Position numbers and translations under genes: made by a program
Shown here: positions 61,115-64,000 of the stretch, piece by piece
How the letters are laid out: the number at the start of each line of letters is the position of its first letter
How positions within the stretch are numbered: the stretch's first letter is position 1
The notes under the pieces: model-generated
Seen by the model: only the letters and a program-made list of their open reading frames with translations
Told to the model about the DNA's origin: nothing
The model's database searches: none
Origin: Thamnaconus septentrionalis
Taxonomy: Eukaryota > Chordata > Actinopteri > Tetraodontiformes > Monacanthidae
Length of the DNA stretch: 64,000 nt
Assembly (NCBI GenBank): GCA_009823395.1
Contig: CM020518.1
Location: 10,840,501-10,904,500, forward strand
Direction: 5' to 3'

Positions 61115-64000
61115 CTCTCCGGCGTTACCTCATCTGGGACCACTGCTCCAGATTCTGATATCCATTTTCCCTTTGTTTTCCGTCGTGACGCTTTGAAATA
61201 TTTAGTGAGAATTCCTGACTCGCGCACACAGCGGGCCTATGTCTTTTCGCACATTTTACGATTACCGAGCTCCTCCACTCCCCCCCGCAGTATCAATCAT
61301 TCACTGTGTGCTCAACATCTGGATGTAGACACATGTTCCCCCTGGACAGGGGCGCTTCAGATCTCTCAATTTTAGCGAGCAGCGGGAATCCTAAGGGAAC
61401 GTTTCGCCTCTGGCTTGGCGCAGGTCATGCATTTTACTTTACCACTGGTGCCGAATCCAACCAGGAATTGCTCTAAACAACTACACCCCTCCTCCCTCAG
61501 CTCCTTTATTTCCTCATCTATCACTCCCCCAGTTGGACTAACACTGGTGCAACCTCCTCCCTGTAGAGTTGCACTCCTTGGTCTTCAATAACTTGCTCTT
61601 TGGGACACGTTTGACCACAAACATCAAGGCTAACGTAAAATCGGCCACCTTTGCACCCCTCAAGGTTAGCAAATTAGGTAAAAGGAAATCTAAAAAAAAA
61701 GTCAACGTGATCAATTTCGAAGCGTCACTTTCGCTCTCAACTTTCTGCACTCCACAAGACTTGGGAGTCTCCCTCTGAGCCGGCGCTCCTTGTTAGTGCA
61801 CACTCACCATATGAGGTCTGTTTTTATTAGTTATTGTAATGTGCGACTCGTTATCCATACACATGAGAGAGGGAGAAGAACCGGCAGATGGTCAGGGAAA
61901 GGGGGAGCAACAAACACAAACTCATCCTGGAGGAATACGCGGATCATATCCGTAGCTTGTGCACACCTCGAGAAGCACAGACAAAGCTCTCTATGCTAAC
62001 GAAATGTGCTCCCGCTCTGCAAACTCCCCTGCCCAGTTCCCCGCAATGTCTTCACAGCTGACTGTAAAAGTTGCCCAAGGATTTAATCTCTCCATAAGCC
62101 TCCTGTTTGATCTCCCGCATCGTCGATGCTGTTGGTAAAGAGGGAAAAAAATAAAGTGTATTTCACACATATTAATCTTCAAATGCTACAAATTAACCTA
62201 GAGTACGCCCCACTGGCTCGCAAATACAGCACAATCCATTAGCTTCTTTTAAAATGACGTCAGCGTTTCCATCTCCGGTGTAATTCTGCATTAAATTTCA
62301 GGACATTTATGATCTAATAGGAAGAAAACCACTAAAGCTGTTGTTGATGTGGATCCAAATTGGACATGATCTGGTGATGTACTTCAGAGAAACAAGATTT
62401 GCATTGCTCCAAGCTAGCGTATAGTTGTACAATCCACCAAAGCAGGGGGCGTACTGCAATATTAGTTGAATTCTGCCATTTCATTTACAACACGCTCCAA
62501 CGTCCAGCATGAAATCTGCCCATCAGTCTTTCTGAAGACTGACAGTCATACATTTTTTATTATCACTGCCTTGGTAGTAGTAAGGTAGGATATGCTCTTA
62601 GCTGAAAAATAGATCCATTAGTGAGTGTAACTGCATGGGAAGCGGAGAGAGACGAAGGAAAAGAGAAGTCTTAAAAGGTTTTCCTATTAGAGCATTTAGT
62701 TCATATTGGTGTGGGGATGAGATGCACAATAACATCTGGAAAAAAAAGGGAAAGCCGGGAGTTTTTTCTAGTAAAATTCAGAATAGGTGGATTTAATTTT
62801 TTTTCCTATTCCACCACTGTCCACCACCGTTCCTGCGTCGCCTATTTGGCTTGATGAAGACATACAAACTGCTCAGAGATATGCTGCCTGTGCTTTTGCA
62901 GCATCTGTTTATCCTCACTCCAACGCTTTCACGATTGCCACGAACCTGCCTGGAATCTTAAATGAGCCTCTTCCTGAACGCTCCCGCTGAAGGGTTTTCC
63001 GTGCGCGGGCTTCAGTCAGCACAGCTGACAGAGGAGCACAAGGTCTGCCTGGAGACACAACCGGTAACTCTTCATCAGCTTCAGCTGCGTTCTACCCGTC
63101 AAGCCCAGTTTAAGAGTGCCAAAATAGATTGTGGGTCACCTGTAAGACATTTAAGTGGGTCAGCTTTTTCTTTTCTTTTCTTTTTTGTAGCCTTTGTTAG
63201 GTCTAGACTGCTCCCAGTTGAAGTCTTGTGTCTTCAAATGATATCATTTTACTGAGAGATTCCGATATCTGCCCATGAAAAGGTTTGATGGCACGGTGAG
63301 AAGCAGCTCCTGTTATACTGACAAACTTGACTATCCACTTGCTCAAAAAGGTTTCCACGGGTAGCCCACAGTTGCTGCAGGTTTTTTTTATTGTTGTTTT
63401 CGGAGGGGGCATTAATGTGGCATCAAACATGCACGTGGAATGAAAACATACACGTCTGTCCGCTGTCAGCCAACAAAAATTAAATGATGTGATTGTATTT
63501 TGGTTCTATCCGTCCTCGTGCTGTTAATATCTCCGGATACCGGCCCCGTAGTTTAGGACACATAATGAATGCCTGCATCTCGTTGGCTTTGACTAATGGA
63601 GCAAGGAAGTAGTTCCCACTCCGAGGAAATAGCAGGGCAGCAAGTGTTGAATTTGATTCATGCATCTGGCCTATTGCAGACCCATTGGGACCGACTTCAG
63701 AGGACCATTAGTTTTGTTGTCATTGCTAACTGCATCACACAAGAGACTTTGCTACATGGGGAGAATATTGCTTTTACAATTCCGCCCTTGTTTAGATATA
63801 TGGACTTCTGATAAACACACACGGTATATATTCTGATATGAGCCTATTGATTTCCATTTATGCTGTACAATAATCCCTGAAAATCTTTGCCGGTGAAGAC
63901 AAGCAGATTGCATCAACGTCGTTTCATTTCACCACTCGACTCTTTAAGATGCGTCCATCAGTGGCCCTGTTCCACCCACTCCATCTCATCACTTGTCTGA

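Overview
The window is vertebrate genomic DNA, most likely from a ray-finned (probably percomorph) fish. The evidence is large spliced introns, teleost-type transposon debris, many di- and trinucleotide microsatellites, and one recognisable gene. The only protein-coding sequence I can support is the 3' part of fibcd1 (fibrinogen C domain containing 1) on the + strand: three exons at 2605-2701, 29033-29212 and 32227-32492. Joined, they read without interruption into the last 180 residues of a fibrinogen-related domain (FReD) and end at a TGA. The 5' exons (cytoplasmic tail, membrane anchor, coiled coil, start of the FReD) are not here and should lie upstream of base 1.

Layout. 1-2604: end of an upstream intron. 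2605-2701: FReD exon. 2702-29032: a 26.3-kb intron with many CpG-rich islands, microsatellites, one MITE-like element, G-quadruplex motifs and blocks that look like conserved non-coding DNA. 29033-29212: FReD exon. 29213-32226: 3.0-kb intron. 32227-32492: terminal coding exon. 32493 to about 35765: probable 3' UTR ending after AATAAA at 35740. About 35766-64000: 28 kb in which I recognise no gene. It holds a second MITE copy, an L2-like LINE tail, tandem tRNA-like (SINE-type) units beside a long (TA)n tract, two striking short inverted repeats, G4 motifs and several regulatory-looking blocks.

fibcd1 encodes a type II membrane receptor whose FReD binds acetylated ligands such as chitin. The ligand-pocket and calcium-site residues are intact, so the receptor end of this gene looks functional. 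Nothing here resembles an operon, a CRISPR array, a virus or a novel enzymatic system. The most unusual items are the 31-bp near-perfect palindrome at 47760-47790, the 12-bp-stem hairpin at 46639-46668, the tRNA-like array at 56.0-56.3 kb, the duplicated GCCACGTGA sites at 14.4 kb and an apparent excess of ATTTGCAT octamers. All conservation and function statements about non-coding blocks are inference, because no alignment could be run.
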